Shown: positions 44,342-53,682, counted from the first letter of the stretch. The stretch is 64,000 nt of DNA from Streptomyces spongiicola (GCF_003122365.1 NZ_CP029254.1:1054001-1118000); one strand, 5' to 3'. The notes: a model not told the origin generated them from the sequence alone. Made by a program: numbers and translations.

Positions 44342-44769
44342 CGGGCCGTCCTGGGAAGTCGGTGCGGAGGGCAGGGCCGCCGACGGCAGACCGTGGCCAT
44401 GGGTGCAGAGCGGCCTCCGCCCACCGGTCAGGGGTTGCGGGCGGAGGCCACTTTGTTCCTTCACGATACAAACCAAACGGCTTCCGCGCCAATCCGAGTC
44501 CGGAACGCCCTCGGCGGGGACGGGCACGGACGCCCGGCACCCGGGCGAACCCGCACCCGGGACGCGCGCGGACGAGACACCCGGGCGGACTGGCGGGTGG
44601 AAGGCACAGATGGAAGGCACGGGCGGCAGGCACGGACGGAACGCGAGGTCCCCGCCGGGCCCGCATACCTCGCCGTACCGCCGGGATCGACTCGGCCCGC
44701 GATCGCCCCGTACAGGCTCCCCGTACAGACTCGGCCCGCGATCGCCCCGTACAGGCTCCGCGCACAGAC
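44342..44769. repeat. intergenic region with three copies of the GDT1 3'-end sequence
   Basis: CGCGATCGCC(C/T)CGTACAGGCTC occurs at about 44698, 44737 and 44776. The last copy is the 3' end of the TMEM165/GDT1 coding sequence (encodes the last residues and stop). So the gene's end has been duplicated outward at about 39-bp spacing. Confidence 0.75.
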
Positions 44770-45354
44770 TCAGCCCGCGATCGCCTCGTACAGGCTCAGC
44801 CCGGCGAGCACCAGCATCAGCCCGGCCGCGATCCTCGTGATCAGCTTCAGCGGCAGGTACTTGAGGAGCGTCCGGCCGCCCACGATGCCCAGTGCGGCCA
44901 CCGCCCACAGCGCAAGGACCGCGCCGAGGCCGACGGAGAGCGGATTGTCGTAGCGGGCCGCCAGGTTGGCGGTCATGATCTGGGTCAGATCGCCGAACTC
45001 CGCGACCAGGATCAGCATGAAGCCGGCGCCGGAGACCTTCCAGAAGGACTGGTCGGACGGGGCCTTGATGCTCTCGTCGTCGTCATCGGGCTTCTTCAGC
45101 AGCAGCATCGCCGCGCCCGCGAGAAAGAGCACGCCGACGACCGCCTGCACCAGCCGCTGCGGCAGCAGGGTCAGCACGCTGCCCGCCGCGATCGCCAGCG
45201 CGACATGCACGGCGAAGGCCGCGGCGACTCCGACGAAGACATACGAGGCGCGGTAGCGGGTGCCGAGCACCAGTCCGGCCATGGCCGTCTTGTCGGGAAG
45301 CTCGGCGAGGAAGACGACGCCGAAGGTGATCGCCATGGTCGTGATACTGAACAC
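44770..45354 (-). CDS. TMEM165/GDT1 family cation transporter, probable manganese exporter
   Basis: The 194-residue protein has two halves of three helices each, each with an ExGD-type motif: FLAELPDKTAMAG in the first and LVAEFGDLTQIM in the second. This family moves Mn2+ or Ca2+. A yybP-ykoY manganese riboswitch about 120 bases upstream strongly supports Mn2+ export, with high Mn turning the gene on. The start GTG 45354 is chosen; an in-frame ATG lies 18 bases downstream. A charged loop (KKPDDDDESIKAP) links the halves. Confidence 0.88.
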   Translation of the reverse strand: MFSITTMAITFGVVFLAELPDKTAMAGLVLGTRYRASYVFVGVAAAFAVHVALAIAAGSVLTLLPQRLVQAVVGVLFLAGAAMLLLKKPDDDDESIKAPSDQSFWKVSGAGFMLILVAEFGDLTQIMTANLAARYDNPLSVGLGAVLALWAVAALGIVGGRTLLKYLPLKLITRIAAGLMLVLAGLSLYEAIAG

Positions 45355-45475
45355 GGATGGAGGTTCCTCGATCGGTCGGGCCCTGCCGCGCCGAGAGACC
45401 TGAGCGAGTGCGTTCCAGGGGTCGCCTCGGCACCGGCAGCAGCCATGGACGGTCATAAACGGTCATGGTCACTGC

Positions 45476-45585
45476 TTGCCGAAGGTCTCGCCGGCGGACC
45501 GCTGCGCGGCCGCCTCCGGGCGCCGGCCGGGCGAGCCCGGCAGTATGTCGACGTTCCGGCACAGGGCTACTCCCCTTCTGCTGCG
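45476..45585 (-). ncRNA. yybP-ykoY manganese riboswitch
   Basis: On the minus strand, GAAGGGGAGTAGCC opens the element and CGAGACCTTC closes it, forming the P1 stem. GTCGACATACTGCCGGGC corresponds to the conserved internal metal-binding loop. Between lies a long GC hairpin. This is the yybP-ykoY pattern; Mn2+ binding turns on a downstream Mn exporter. It precedes a TMEM165/GDT1 gene by 120 bases. Ends are approximate. Confidence 0.8.
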
Positions 45586-45855
45586 TACAGAGTACGGGAC
45601 GCCTACGGGAGACGACGGGGGCCGGTCGCCGACGCCGTCACGTACCCGGCCCGGCGCCGGCCCCGATGACCCTGACCCGACCCGACCGTCGTCACGTAAC
45701 CGGCCCCGATGACCCCGACCCGGCCCCAGCCCGACCCCGGGTTCGGGGTCGGGGTCGGGGTCGGGGTCGGGCGGAGTCCGGGCCGACCCGGCCCCAGCCC
45801 GGAGCCGGGGACCCGGTCCGGTGGGAATCACGGACCCGGTATCCCGCCTCGTCCG
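45586..45855. repeat. intergenic GGGGTC(G) repeats and unassigned sequence
   Basis: A GGGGTCGGGGTCGGGG run lies at 45740-45770 and CACGTAACCGGCC/CACGTACCCGGCC copies at about 45640-45700. No gene is seen between the riboswitch and the FetB-like gene. Confidence 0.6.
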
Positions 45856-45965
45856 TCACGAGCCCGGTCCGGTCGGCATCACGGACCCGGGCCCCTCCTC
45901 GCCCCTCACGAGCCCGGTCCGGTCGGCATCACGGACCCGGGCCCCTCCTCGCCCCTCACGAGCCC
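45856..45965. repeat. 50-bp tandem repeat at the 3' end of the FetB-like gene
   Basis: CACGAGCCCGGTCCGGTCGG and CATCACGGACCCGGGCCCCT repeat at 45857 and 45907, with a third truncated copy at 45957. The first two are identical for almost 50 bases. It changes the protein's C-terminus by insertion. Confidence 0.9.
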
Positions 45966-46734
45966 GGTCCGCGCCCTTCGCCGACCCGGCCGGGAGGTCC
46001 CGGTGCAGCCGACCGCGCGACACCAGCTCCAGTACCACCGCGACCGCGACGGCCTGCACCGCCATCAGCGCGACGAGGACGAACAGCTGCACCGCACCCG
46101 CCTGGAGCGGTGACGCCCCGCCGAGCAGCATCCCGACGAACGCGCCCGGGAGCGTGACCAGCCCCACCGTCCTGGTCTGGTCGAGTCCCGGCAGCAGCGC
46201 GTCGGCGGCCGCGTCCCTCACCACCTCGAGCCGGGCGTCGCGGTCGGACAACCCGATCGCCATTGCGGCCTCGACCTCCCCGTGCCGGGTGGCGAGTTCG
46301 TCGAGCGCGCGCCGTCCGGCGAGCACCGTCGCGGTCAGCCCGCCGCCGATGAGGATGCCGGTCACCGGAATGAGCGCGATGCCCTTCACCGGGACGAGCC
46401 CGGTGAGCAGCAGGGCGGCGACGACCGGCACGACACCCGCGCCGATCGGCAGAGCCGTCAGCCACCAGGTGCCGTTCGGGGTGACCCGCCGGCCCGCGGT
46501 GCGTACGGCCACGGCGTACATCACCAGCAGGAAGGCGAGCAGCAGCGGGACGGAGCGGACAGCCCAGCCGATGACGAGCGAGACCGCGCCCAGCTGGACC
46601 GCGGCGCGCAGACCGGCCACCACCATCTCGCGGGCACGACCCGGCCCGAGGTGGGCGACGGCCGCGACACAGGCGGCGGCGGCCAGGAGCACGGCGAGGA
46701 CGATCCCGAACGTCACATTGACCGGCAGCAGCAC
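45856..46734 (-). CDS. FetB-like ABC permease (UPF0014, putative iron exporter)
   Basis: The 292-residue protein has about seven helices and the UPF0014/YbbM signature: AMAIGLSDRDARLEVVRDAAADALLPGLDQTRTVGLVTLPGAFVGMLLGGASP. In Escherichia coli FetA-FetB export iron, but here no ATPase gene is adjacent, so a partner would be elsewhere. The C-terminus (about 255-292) is formed by a 50-bp tandem repeat, giving Gly/Arg/Pro/Glu low complexity, so the original end was probably before it. Confidence 0.85.
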   Translation of the reverse strand: MLLPVNVTFGIVLAVLLAAAACVAAVAHLGPGRAREMVVAGLRAAVQLGAVSLVIGWAVRSVPLLLAFLLVMYAVAVRTAGRRVTPNGTWWLTALPIGAGVVPVVAALLLTGLVPVKGIALIPVTGILIGGGLTATVLAGRRALDELATRHGEVEAAMAIGLSDRDARLEVVRDAAADALLPGLDQTRTVGLVTLPGAFVGMLLGGASPLQAGAVQLFVLVALMAVQAVAVAVVLELVSRGRLHRDLPAGSAKGADRAREGRGGARVRDADRTGLVRGEEGPGSVMPTGPGS

Positions 46735-46916
46735 GCGCCAACCCTAAGCCTGCCGGGGGGAATTGCCGGTGCCGCGAACCCTTGAAGTGACGTGTTCATG
46801 TCGTCACTCTGTTACCTGGCGCCCATCCCCGGGCAATCCGGCGCCGCAACCATGGCGCGGGCCCGGCCCTTCGGGGTCCGGTCCGGGCAACGCCCCCCAC
46901 CAACAGAGGAGTTCTC

Positions 46917-47570
46917 ATGTCAGGTCTCTACGCGCGTCGAGCCACCCGGACCGCGGTGCTCGCCGCGTCCGTCGCCCTCGCGTCGGCCACCGCGCTGCTC
47001 ACCGCGCCCGAGGCCCAGGCCGCCCCGCCCACGCCGGTCAGCGCGGCCACCGCCCGCACCTATCTGGGCCAGCTCACGGTCAAGGCGGAAGGTTCCTCCT
47101 CCGGCTACAACCGCGACAAGTTCCCCCACTGGATCACCCAGTCGGGCGCCTGCAACACGCGCGAGGTCGTCCTCAAGCGCGACGGTTCCGACGTCGTCCA
47201 GGACTCCGGCTGCGCCGCCGTCAGCGGAAGCTGGTACTCCCCGTTCGACGGCGCCACCTGGTACGCCGCCTCGGACGTCGACATAGACCACATCGTGCCG
47301 CTCGCGGAGGCCTGGCGCTCCGGAGCCGGCTCGTGGTCCACCTCCGCGCGCCAGGCGTTCGCCAACGACCTGACACGGCCGGCGCTGATAGCCGTCACCG
47401 ACAACGTGAACCAGTCCAAGGGCGACCAGGACCCCGCCGAATGGATGCCGCCGAGCAGTTCCTACCACTGCATGTACGCCCGTATGTGGGTGCACACCAA
47501 GCACCACTGGAACCTGTCCGTCGACTCCGCCGAGAAGTCCGCCCTGCAGTCCGTCCTCAACGGCTGCTGA
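46917..47570 (+). CDS. secreted HNH family nuclease (DUF1524/GmrSD-like)
   Basis: The 217-residue protein has a signal peptide (AVLAASVALASATALLTAPEAQA). The nuclease core has DVDIDHIVPLAEAWRSG, in which the DHxxPL motif gives the catalytic His and metal ligands, and ALIAVTDNVNQSKGDQDPAEWMPP. Four cysteines (ACNTR, SGCAA, YHCMYA and the last residue) suggest disulfides outside the cell. Non-specific DNase activity on extracellular DNA is likely. Such nucleases occur widely in Streptomyces and may feed on DNA or act in development. Confidence 0.92.
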   Translation: MSGLYARRATRTAVLAASVALASATALLTAPEAQAAPPTPVSAATARTYLGQLTVKAEGSSSGYNRDKFPHWITQSGACNTREVVLKRDGSDVVQDSGCAAVSGSWYSPFDGATWYAASDVDIDHIVPLAEAWRSGAGSWSTSARQAFANDLTRPALIAVTDNVNQSKGDQDPAEWMPPSSSYHCMYARMWVHTKHHWNLSVDSAEKSALQSVLNGC

Positions 47571-47823
47571 CCCGCCGACGGCCACGGCCACGGAACGAGC
47601 ACGGCCTTGGCACGGGCACGGCCTCGGAACGGGCACGGCCTCGTCCACACCCTCGCCACGGCCACAACCGGACACCGGCACCGGCCGGAGGCACCGATAC
47701 GTCCGGGGCCCGGACGCGCGACCGGCCCTCAGCGGGCAGCGGCCGAACGCCCCTCCGGCATGGAACCGCGCCGCCCTACCCCGTCGTTCCGTACCGTACG
47801 GGTGGGGCGACGGAGGAGGGCAC

Positions 47824-49701
47824 ATGGCAGCGGGGCTGCGCCTGGGACCGCTACTGCGTTACGTGGACTGGGAGACCGGTGAGCACGCGACCGTCTGGAT
47901 CGAGGCGGACCGGCCGTGCACGGCAGAGGTGCGGTGCCTCGGCGCGCCCTCCGGAGAGGGTCCCGGCGAGGTCCCCGGGCCGACCGCCGGGGGCGCGGGA
48001 GCGAGCGGCGTCCCCGGCGACGCGGGTGCCCAGGGTGCCCAGGACGCCCAGAGTGCCGAGGACGCCCAGAGTGCCGAGGAGGCGCAAAGCGACCAGAGCC
48101 CCCAGAGCCCCGACAGCACCCAGAGCACCGGCTCTACGGGCGGCCCGTCTGCCGTCTCGCCGAAGGGCGCGGGCGGCTCCGCCCGCACGTTCCGGATCGA
48201 GGGCCACCACTACGCCCTGATCCCGGTCTCCGGCCTCTCCCCCGCCTCGTCGACGGAGTACGAGGTACTGCTCGACGGCCGCCGGGTCTGGCCCCCGGCC
48301 GACTCGCCGTACCCGCCGAGCGTGATCCGCACGCCGGCCATCCCCGCCGAGTCGGTACGGGTCGCCTTCGGCTCCTGCCGGTGGTCCGCGCCACCGGCCC
48401 GCAAGCGCGATCCGATCGGACCGGACGCGCTGGACACCCTGGCCGCGAGGCTGGCGGCCGAGCCGGAGGCCGAGCGTCCCGACCTGCTGGTGTTGCTGGG
48501 CGACCAGGTGTACGCGGACGCCACGTCGCAGGAGACCCAGCGGTGGATGGCGACCCGGCGCGATCTCGGCCGGCCGCCCGGGACCCAGGTGGCGGACTAC
48601 GAGGAGTACACCCGGCTGTACGAGGAGTCCTGGCTGGACCCGGAGGTGCGGTGGCTGCTGTCGACCGTCCCCAGCTGCATGATCTTCGACGACCACGACG
48701 TCATCGACGACTGGAACACCAGCGCCTCCTGGGTCGCCGAGATGCGGGCGACGCCCTGGTGGCGGGAGCGCATCCTCAGCGGCCTGATGTCCTACTGGGT
48801 CCATCAGCACCTGGGCAACCTCTCCCCGGCCGAGCTGGCCGTGGACCCGGTCTACGCGGCCGTGCGGGACGCCCCGGACGGCACGGAGGCCCTCCGGGCG
48901 TTCGCCGCCCGGGCGGACACCGACCCCGCCTCGGTCCGCTGGAGCTACCGGCGCGACTTCGGCAGGACCCGGCTGCTGATGATCGACACCCGTGCCGCCC
49001 GGGTCCTCGACGAGCGGTGCCGGGCGATGCTCGACGACGAGGAGGCGCGCTGGCTGCGCGACCAGGCGCTTCAGGCGCCGGGCTCGTACGACCATCTGCT
49101 CATCGGGACCTCGCTGCCCTGGCTGCTGCCCCCGGCCATCCACGACGTGGAGAGCTGGAACGCGGCGCTGTGCCGGGGGGCTCGGGGCGCGCGCTGGGCA
49201 CGTGTCGGGGAGAACCTGCGAAGACGGGCGGACCTGGAGCACTGGGCGGCGTTCCCGTCCTCGTTCGAGGAGCTGACCGCCCTGATCAGGGAGGTGGGCA
49301 GTGGCCCGCTGGCGCCCTCGACGGTCTGCGTGCTGTCCGGGGACGTGCACCACGCCTATGTGGCGGAGCCCCGCTGGCCGGATCCGGCGCCCTCCGCCCG
49401 GGTGTTCCAGCTGACCTGCTCCCCCGTGCACAACTCCGTCCACGCCTCGGTGCGGGTCGGTTTCCGCTTCGGGTGGAGCCGTGCGGGGCGGCGGCTCGGC
49501 CGGGCCATGGCCCGGCACGGCAGGACCGGGCGGCCGACGGTCCGATGGGACAAGAGCGGCGGCCCCTGGTTCGGGAACCAGCTGATGACCCTGACCCTGA
49601 ACGGGCGTTCGGCCGGACTCCGGCTGGACCAGACCGGCACGGACCGTACGGGTACGCGGCTCCTGACCGTGGACGAGCGGAACCTCACGCATGGCCCGTG
49701 A
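47824..49701 (+). CDS. PhoD-like metallophosphatase (alkaline phosphatase D family)
   Basis: The 625-residue protein has an N-terminal fibronectin-like domain (WETGEHATVWIEADRPCTAEV), interrupted by a long Glu/Gln/Ser-rich insert (AQDAQSAEDAQSAEEAQSDQ). The metallophosphatase part has VAFGSCRWSAPP, LVLLGDQVYAD, FDDHDVIDDWNTS (metal ligands) and VCVLSGDVHHAY. No Tat signal is present, unlike secreted PhoD, so it is probably intracellular. This subfamily is common in actinobacteria. The insert results from repeats at about 48020-48110. Confidence 0.9.
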   Translation: MAAGLRLGPLLRYVDWETGEHATVWIEADRPCTAEVRCLGAPSGEGPGEVPGPTAGGAGASGVPGDAGAQGAQDAQSAEDAQSAEEAQSDQSPQSPDSTQSTGSTGGPSAVSPKGAGGSARTFRIEGHHYALIPVSGLSPASSTEYEVLLDGRRVWPPADSPYPPSVIRTPAIPAESVRVAFGSCRWSAPPARKRDPIGPDALDTLAARLAAEPEAERPDLLVLLGDQVYADATSQETQRWMATRRDLGRPPGTQVADYEEYTRLYEESWLDPEVRWLLSTVPSCMIFDDHDVIDDWNTSASWVAEMRATPWWRERILSGLMSYWVHQHLGNLSPAELAVDPVYAAVRDAPDGTEALRAFAARADTDPASVRWSYRRDFGRTRLLMIDTRAARVLDERCRAMLDDEEARWLRDQALQAPGSYDHLLIGTSLPWLLPPAIHDVESWNAALCRGARGARWARVGENLRRRADLEHWAAFPSSFEELTALIREVGSGPLAPSTVCVLSGDVHHAYVAEPRWPDPAPSARVFQLTCSPVHNSVHASVRVGFRFGWSRAGRRLGRAMARHGRTGRPTVRWDKSGGPWFGNQLMTLTLNGRSAGLRLDQTGTDRTGTRLLTVDERNLTHGP

Positions 49702-50903
49702 CCCTTCACCCGGCCGGAGGCGAACCTGACCGCCACCCCGGACTCCTCACACGGCAGGGGGCATGCCGAGGCGGACGCTCCCCTTCCCGCGCCACCGTGC
49801 ACCCCGCCTCGGCCCGGGAGTCAGTACCCTGCCCGCGTTCCCTCCGGCCCCCTCCGGCCCCCTCCGGCTCCCTCCGCCGCAGCCCTGGTCGGCGCGGGTC
49901 CCCGCGGTACATCCGGGAGGCCCCGAGGCGACCGGGCGCCCGGACCAGGTCGTGCCCCGCGATGTGGTGTAGGTGATCAAGTGCTCCACGTTCCGGTTCG
50001 AGGCCCATGGCGATCTCCGTGGGGACGGCGACCCACGAAGCGTCCCGCTGAAACGGGTTGAACATCCAATCCGGCCGAGTCACCGTCTCCGACCTGCGGC
50101 TTCCGCCGTCCTGATCCCCTACACCACCCGGCGGGACGCGATCCCGGACCACCTGACCGGCCGTCAGGGACGGGTGCGTCCGGGCAGGTTCGCCGTCGGG
50201 GTGCCCACCGAGGGAGTGCACTGGTTGACGGCCCCCGGCACACGGCCGGGGGTGGACTCCGTGACGCTCTCCGACACCGGCGCGGCGGGCCCGCGCGGTG
50301 CTCCGCGTGAGCGCGCGGCCCGGACACCCCGCAACGGGCGGCCGCCGCCCGAACGGCGAACTCGCGGGCATCGACCCGTTCCGCCCTGCCGGCGCCTCGT
50401 GGCTCCATGCCCCGGACCGGAGGAGACCCCCGACGCGGCCGCGCGGCGGATCACCGCACGAGCGGCTACGGCCGGGCCGGGCCGTAGCCGCTCGGCGCGT
50501 TCCGCGTCCTCGACGGCCGGCTGTTCACCTGCGACGGGACGTGGGCGCTCCCGGCGCACCGGCGGCGAACGACGCGGTGGCCGCTACCACCCGGTGGACG
50601 GCGGTCCGCTCCCCACCCGGATCCGCCGTCCACCGGTCCGCTCCCCGTTCGGGCCGCGCGCCACCGGTCCGCTCCCCACCCGGGTCCGCCGTCCGACGGG
50701 TCCGCCCGCGCCGCGGTGGTTCCGGGACCACCGCCACGCGGCCGCCCCAGAGCCGGAGCCAGGGCCGGAGCCGGAATCGGAGCCAGGGCCGGAGCCGGGG
50801 CCAGGGCCGAGGCCGGAGCCAGGACCGAGGCCGGAGCCAGGACCGGGACCGGAGCCAGGACCGGGACCGGAGCCGGGCCCGGGACCGGAGCCCGGGCCCG
50901 GGC
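49702..50903. other. 1.2-kb region without a convincing gene
   Basis: Open frames on both strands change codon bias along their length and match nothing I know. The minus strand near 50060-49990 shows a short stretch of Streptomyces-like codons (MFNPFQRDASWVAVP), and the plus strand at 49973 shows another, so decayed gene fragments are possible. Two strong hairpins lie at 50231-50254 and 50460-50493. From 50750 to 50905 a GGAGCC(A/G)GGGCC repeat runs to the end of the SOD-like gene. Confidence 0.4.
50460..50493. terminator. perfect 14-bp stem hairpin
   Basis: GAGCGGCTACGGCC and GGCCGTAGCCGCTC face each other with a 6-nt loop. It is a strong rho-independent-like or structural hairpin in the gene-poor region; strand of action is unknown. 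Confidence 0.55.
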
Positions 50904-51779
50904 TCACGGCGTGCCGTAGCCGCCGAACGGGACCGTGAAGCAGGCCACCCGAGCGCCCGCGCCGCCCTGTTCGGCGTGCAGGACGACCGACTGCGCCCCA
51001 CCGCGCCGCAGCCCCCAGTCGTGCCGGGTCTCGGCGTGGCCCTCCCCTGCGCCGTCGGCGGTGAAGTCCAGCCACAGTTCGTTCACGGGATCGGCGCCCG
51101 GCGCTGCCCGGTGCTGGTAGTGCGGTCCCGCCCCCGCGGGATCCGCGTCGCACGGCGCGGTGTGCACATGGGCGCCGAAGGCGTGCCCCGGCCTCAGCCC
51201 GCCCACACGGGCCCGCACCACGGTCCCCGAGCGCTCGGACGACTGCTCCACCACGATCCACGCCCCCGCCGGCACAAGCACCCGATCGTAGGTGAACGCC
51301 GTCGACGGAACGAAGGAACCGGGCGGGGTGAACCGCCCGTACGCCCGCAGGACCACCCCCTCGCCCTCGGCGGGCGCCCCGCCGGAACCGGTGAAGCGGG
51401 CCCCGCCGGAAACGGCGGAATGGGCCCGGCCGGTAAGACGGCTCACGTCCGACGGCCGGACTCCGCCGGCACGGGCCCCGGCGGGCGGGGACCCGGCAGG
51501 CGGGACGCCTCGGGACGGGACCACACCGAATGGCACATAGCCGTACGAAGTCACACCAAGCGGAACATCTCCTGACGGGTACACGCCGATTGGGGCGTTT
51601 ACTGACGGAGAAACACCGAGTGGGACATCTCCGAACAGGGCCGCTCCACCGGCCCCGGCGACCGGGTCGTGCCGATCGTGCTCCCGGGGCCCGTCGCCCG
51701 CTCCGTGAACCGCGCCCAAGGCCCCCACCGCCAATGCCACCAGGGCCGCCGCCCCCGCCAGTGCGCCTGCCGCCGCCAT
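50904..51779 (-). CDS. secreted superoxide dismutase-like (Cu/Zn-SOD fold) protein
   Basis: The 291-residue protein has a signal peptide (ALAGAAALVALAVGALGAVHG), a long Val/Gly/Pro spacer with repeated GVxP motifs (GVSPSVNAPIGVYPSGDVPLG), and a C-terminal domain (about 145-291). That domain has FGAHVHTAPCDADPAGAGPHYQH and GHAETRHDWGLRRGGAQSVVLH. HVH plus the distant His fit Cu/Zn-SOD copper ligands, although the catalytic Arg region is not obvious. ATG 51779 follows GGGAG. Enzyme activity is not certain; some relatives are CHRD or SOD-like structural proteins. It is divergent from the DedA gene. Confidence 0.75.
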   Translation of the reverse strand: MAAAGALAGAAALVALAVGALGAVHGAGDGPREHDRHDPVAGAGGAALFGDVPLGVSPSVNAPIGVYPSGDVPLGVTSYGYVPFGVVPSRGVPPAGSPPAGARAGGVRPSDVSRLTGRAHSAVSGGARFTGSGGAPAEGEGVVLRAYGRFTPPGSFVPSTAFTYDRVLVPAGAWIVVEQSSERSGTVVRARVGGLRPGHAFGAHVHTAPCDADPAGAGPHYQHRAAPGADPVNELWLDFTADGAGEGHAETRHDWGLRRGGAQSVVLHAEQGGAGARVACFTVPFGGYGTP

Positions 51780-52049
51780 GTGCCACTCCCCGTTCCCGGT
51801 GCCCGCGATCCGTGTGCGCGCCGAGCCGGCACGCGCCCCGGCCCTCGTACCGCGAGCGGACCGGCGGTGTCCCGAGCCGCGCCCGGCAGGGCGCGACGGC
51901 CGGAGGGACTGCACCCGTACGGCCCTGTCCGGCTTCACCCCGACCCTGGCGATCTCCCCGATCTGTACAGGCGTACGCTCTATGGCGGTCATGCCGCCCC
52001 TGCCGCTCCCCTGCGACATCGCGGCGTTGTCATCCGGTGGGGAGTCGTG

Positions 52050-52715
52050 GTGTTCGAGGCTGTGGGGCTGCTGCTCGGCAGCCCGTGGATCTACGCGGTC
52101 GTGGCGCTCTCCGTGCTCCTCGACGTTTTCCTGCCCGTGCTGCCGAGCGGTGCGCTGGTGATCACCGCCGCGACGGCAGCGGCGGCCGGGACGACGGCCG
52201 CGGCGGGACAGAGCGCGGCGACCGGGTCGAGCGCGGTCGCATCGGCCGCGGTCCAGACGTCCGGCGACGCGCCCTCGGTGCCGGGGCTGCTGCTGTGCGC
52301 GGCGACCGCGTCCGTGCTCGGCGATCTGGTCGCCTACCGGCTGGCGCGACGCGGCGGCGAGTGGCTGGACCGTGCCGTCGCCCGCTCCCGGCGGCTGGCG
52401 ACAGCCAGGGAACGACTCGGTACCGCACTGAGCCGGGGCGGTGGACTGCTCGTCGTCATCGCCCGGTTCGCGCCGGCCGGCCGGTCCGTGGTCTCCCTCG
52501 GCGCGGGCGCGGCGCACCGCAGGGTGTGGGAGTTCCTGCCCTGGTCGGCCCTGGCCGCCGTGGCATGGGCGGGCTACAGCGTCGGCCTCGGCTGGTTCGG
52601 CGGGCAGTGGCTGGGCGCGACATGGGTGGGCGTGGCGGTGTCCGTCGCCGCCCTCTTCGCAGCCGGTTCCGTCGCTGCCTACATCATGCGGCGTCCGGTG
52701 CCGAAGGCTGCGTAG
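52050..52715 (+). CDS. DedA family membrane protein
   Basis: The 221-residue protein has DedA/SNARE-associated features: VLLDVFLPVLPSGALVITAA, GDLVAYRLARRGGEW, ARFAPAGRSVVSLGAGAAHRRVW and a C-terminal helix. About five membrane segments are present. These proteins flip lipid carriers or influence proton motive force and antimicrobial resistance. The start GTG 52050 has GGAG at 52041, and in-frame GTG 52047 is also possible. The 3' end overlaps the convergent DUF2277 gene by 32 bases. An Ala/Thr low-complexity loop (AAAAGTTAAAGQSAATG) is inserted. Confidence 0.85.
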   Translation: MFEAVGLLLGSPWIYAVVALSVLLDVFLPVLPSGALVITAATAAAAGTTAAAGQSAATGSSAVASAAVQTSGDAPSVPGLLLCAATASVLGDLVAYRLARRGGEWLDRAVARSRRLATARERLGTALSRGGGLLVVIARFAPAGRSVVSLGAGAAHRRVWEFLPWSALAAVAWAGYSVGLGWFGGQWLGATWVGVAVSVAALFAAGSVAAYIMRRPVPKAA

Positions 52716-52944
52716 CCTTCCGCCCGGCGCCTGCGCCGCCTCGCACCTCCAGCCCGTCGAGGAGCTTCCGCGTCGCTTCCGCCACCTCGTCCACGGCCCG
52801 GTCGAAGACCTCGCGGTTGTGCGCGGCGGGCGCCCGGAAGCCGGACACCTTCCGTATGAACTGCAGGGCGGCTGCCCTGATGTCCTCCTCGGTGGCTTCT
52901 TCGGGGAGGACCGGCGGTCGAAGAGTCCTGATGCTGCGGCACAT
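52684..52944 (-). CDS. DUF2277 family protein
   Basis: The 86-residue protein begins MCRSIRTLRPP, followed by EEATEEDIRAAALQFIRKVSGFRAPAAHNREVFDRAVDEVAEATRKLLDGL. This is the DUF2277 family, small helical proteins conserved across actinobacteria and others with no assigned function. Its end overlaps the end of the DedA gene (convergent), and the tail is Gly/Ala/Arg-rich. Confidence 0.9.
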   Translation of the reverse strand: MCRSIRTLRPPVLPEEATEEDIRAAALQFIRKVSGFRAPAAHNREVFDRAVDEVAEATRKLLDGLEVRGGAGAGRKATQPSAPDAA

Positions 52945-53163
52945 GGTTACCAGTGTGGGCCACACCACTGACAAACGGGCCCCCGGGGAGGCCATCGGCC
53001 ACGGCAGCGAAGGCGGTCCGTACACGGCGCGGGCCGCCGCAGGCCCCGGCGGGGCCGCCTCCGCCCCGGTGGTCACCGGGGCGGAGGTGTCGGCAAGCGG
53101 ACGGGACCCGGCCCCGGCGCGGGGCAGGCGGCGCAGGTCGCACCGCGGGGCAGGCGGCCGGGG

Positions 53164-53427
53164 TCAGGCGGCGCGGGCCAGCCGAAGGACCGCGCCCGCG
53201 CGCGGGGACCCGGCCGTGGCGCCGGCCGCCCCGGGCTCCTCGTCGGCTTCGTCGGCCTCGGTGCGCTCGGCGGCCAGAGCCGCGGCCCACTCGACGAGCA
53301 GTTGCTGGTACCTCGCCTCGTCCGCGGGGGACAGCCGGCTCCCGGACTTCTCCCACAGGGCACGAATCGCCGCATTCACCACGGCTGCGGACCGTACGGA
53401 ACCAATCTCGCGAAGGGATGGGGACAT
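53164..53427 (-). CDS. small helical hypothetical protein
   Basis: The 87-residue protein has a clear helical core, SLREIGSVRSAAVVNAAIRALWEKSGSRLSPADEARYQQLLVEWAAALAAE, followed by an acidic and then Ala/Arg-rich tail. I do not know a family name. The codon pattern is normal for Streptomyces, and the start at 53427 avoids a long low-complexity extension. It lies between DUF2277 and a phosphatase gene. Confidence 0.7.
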   Translation of the reverse strand: MSPSLREIGSVRSAAVVNAAIRALWEKSGSRLSPADEARYQQLLVEWAAALAAERTEADEADEEPGAAGATAGSPRAGAVLRLARAA

Positions 53428-53682
53428 GGGCACAAGGTTACGCGGCAGGACCGACAACCGTGACCCGCCGGACCGCCGCGGTGACCCGCGCCACCGGCCC
53501 GCGTACCACGATCGTGGCTGGTGGGGACACCCGGCACCCGCACTCGACGTGTCCTCTCTCACACCCTCTCAACACCTCCCCTCCCGACCGGACTTTACGA
53601 AAACATTGATCCGGCGTTCACCGGGACCGTCGCAGTCCCCTTCCTCTCCGCTCCCGGGGAGGGCAGTCCTTGGAGGCTTCCC

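Noticed and set aside
49973-50938. 321-residue plus-strand open frame
   Set aside because: Codon bias fails after the first residues, composition is Arg/Pro/Gly-rich, and the end is a simple repeat.
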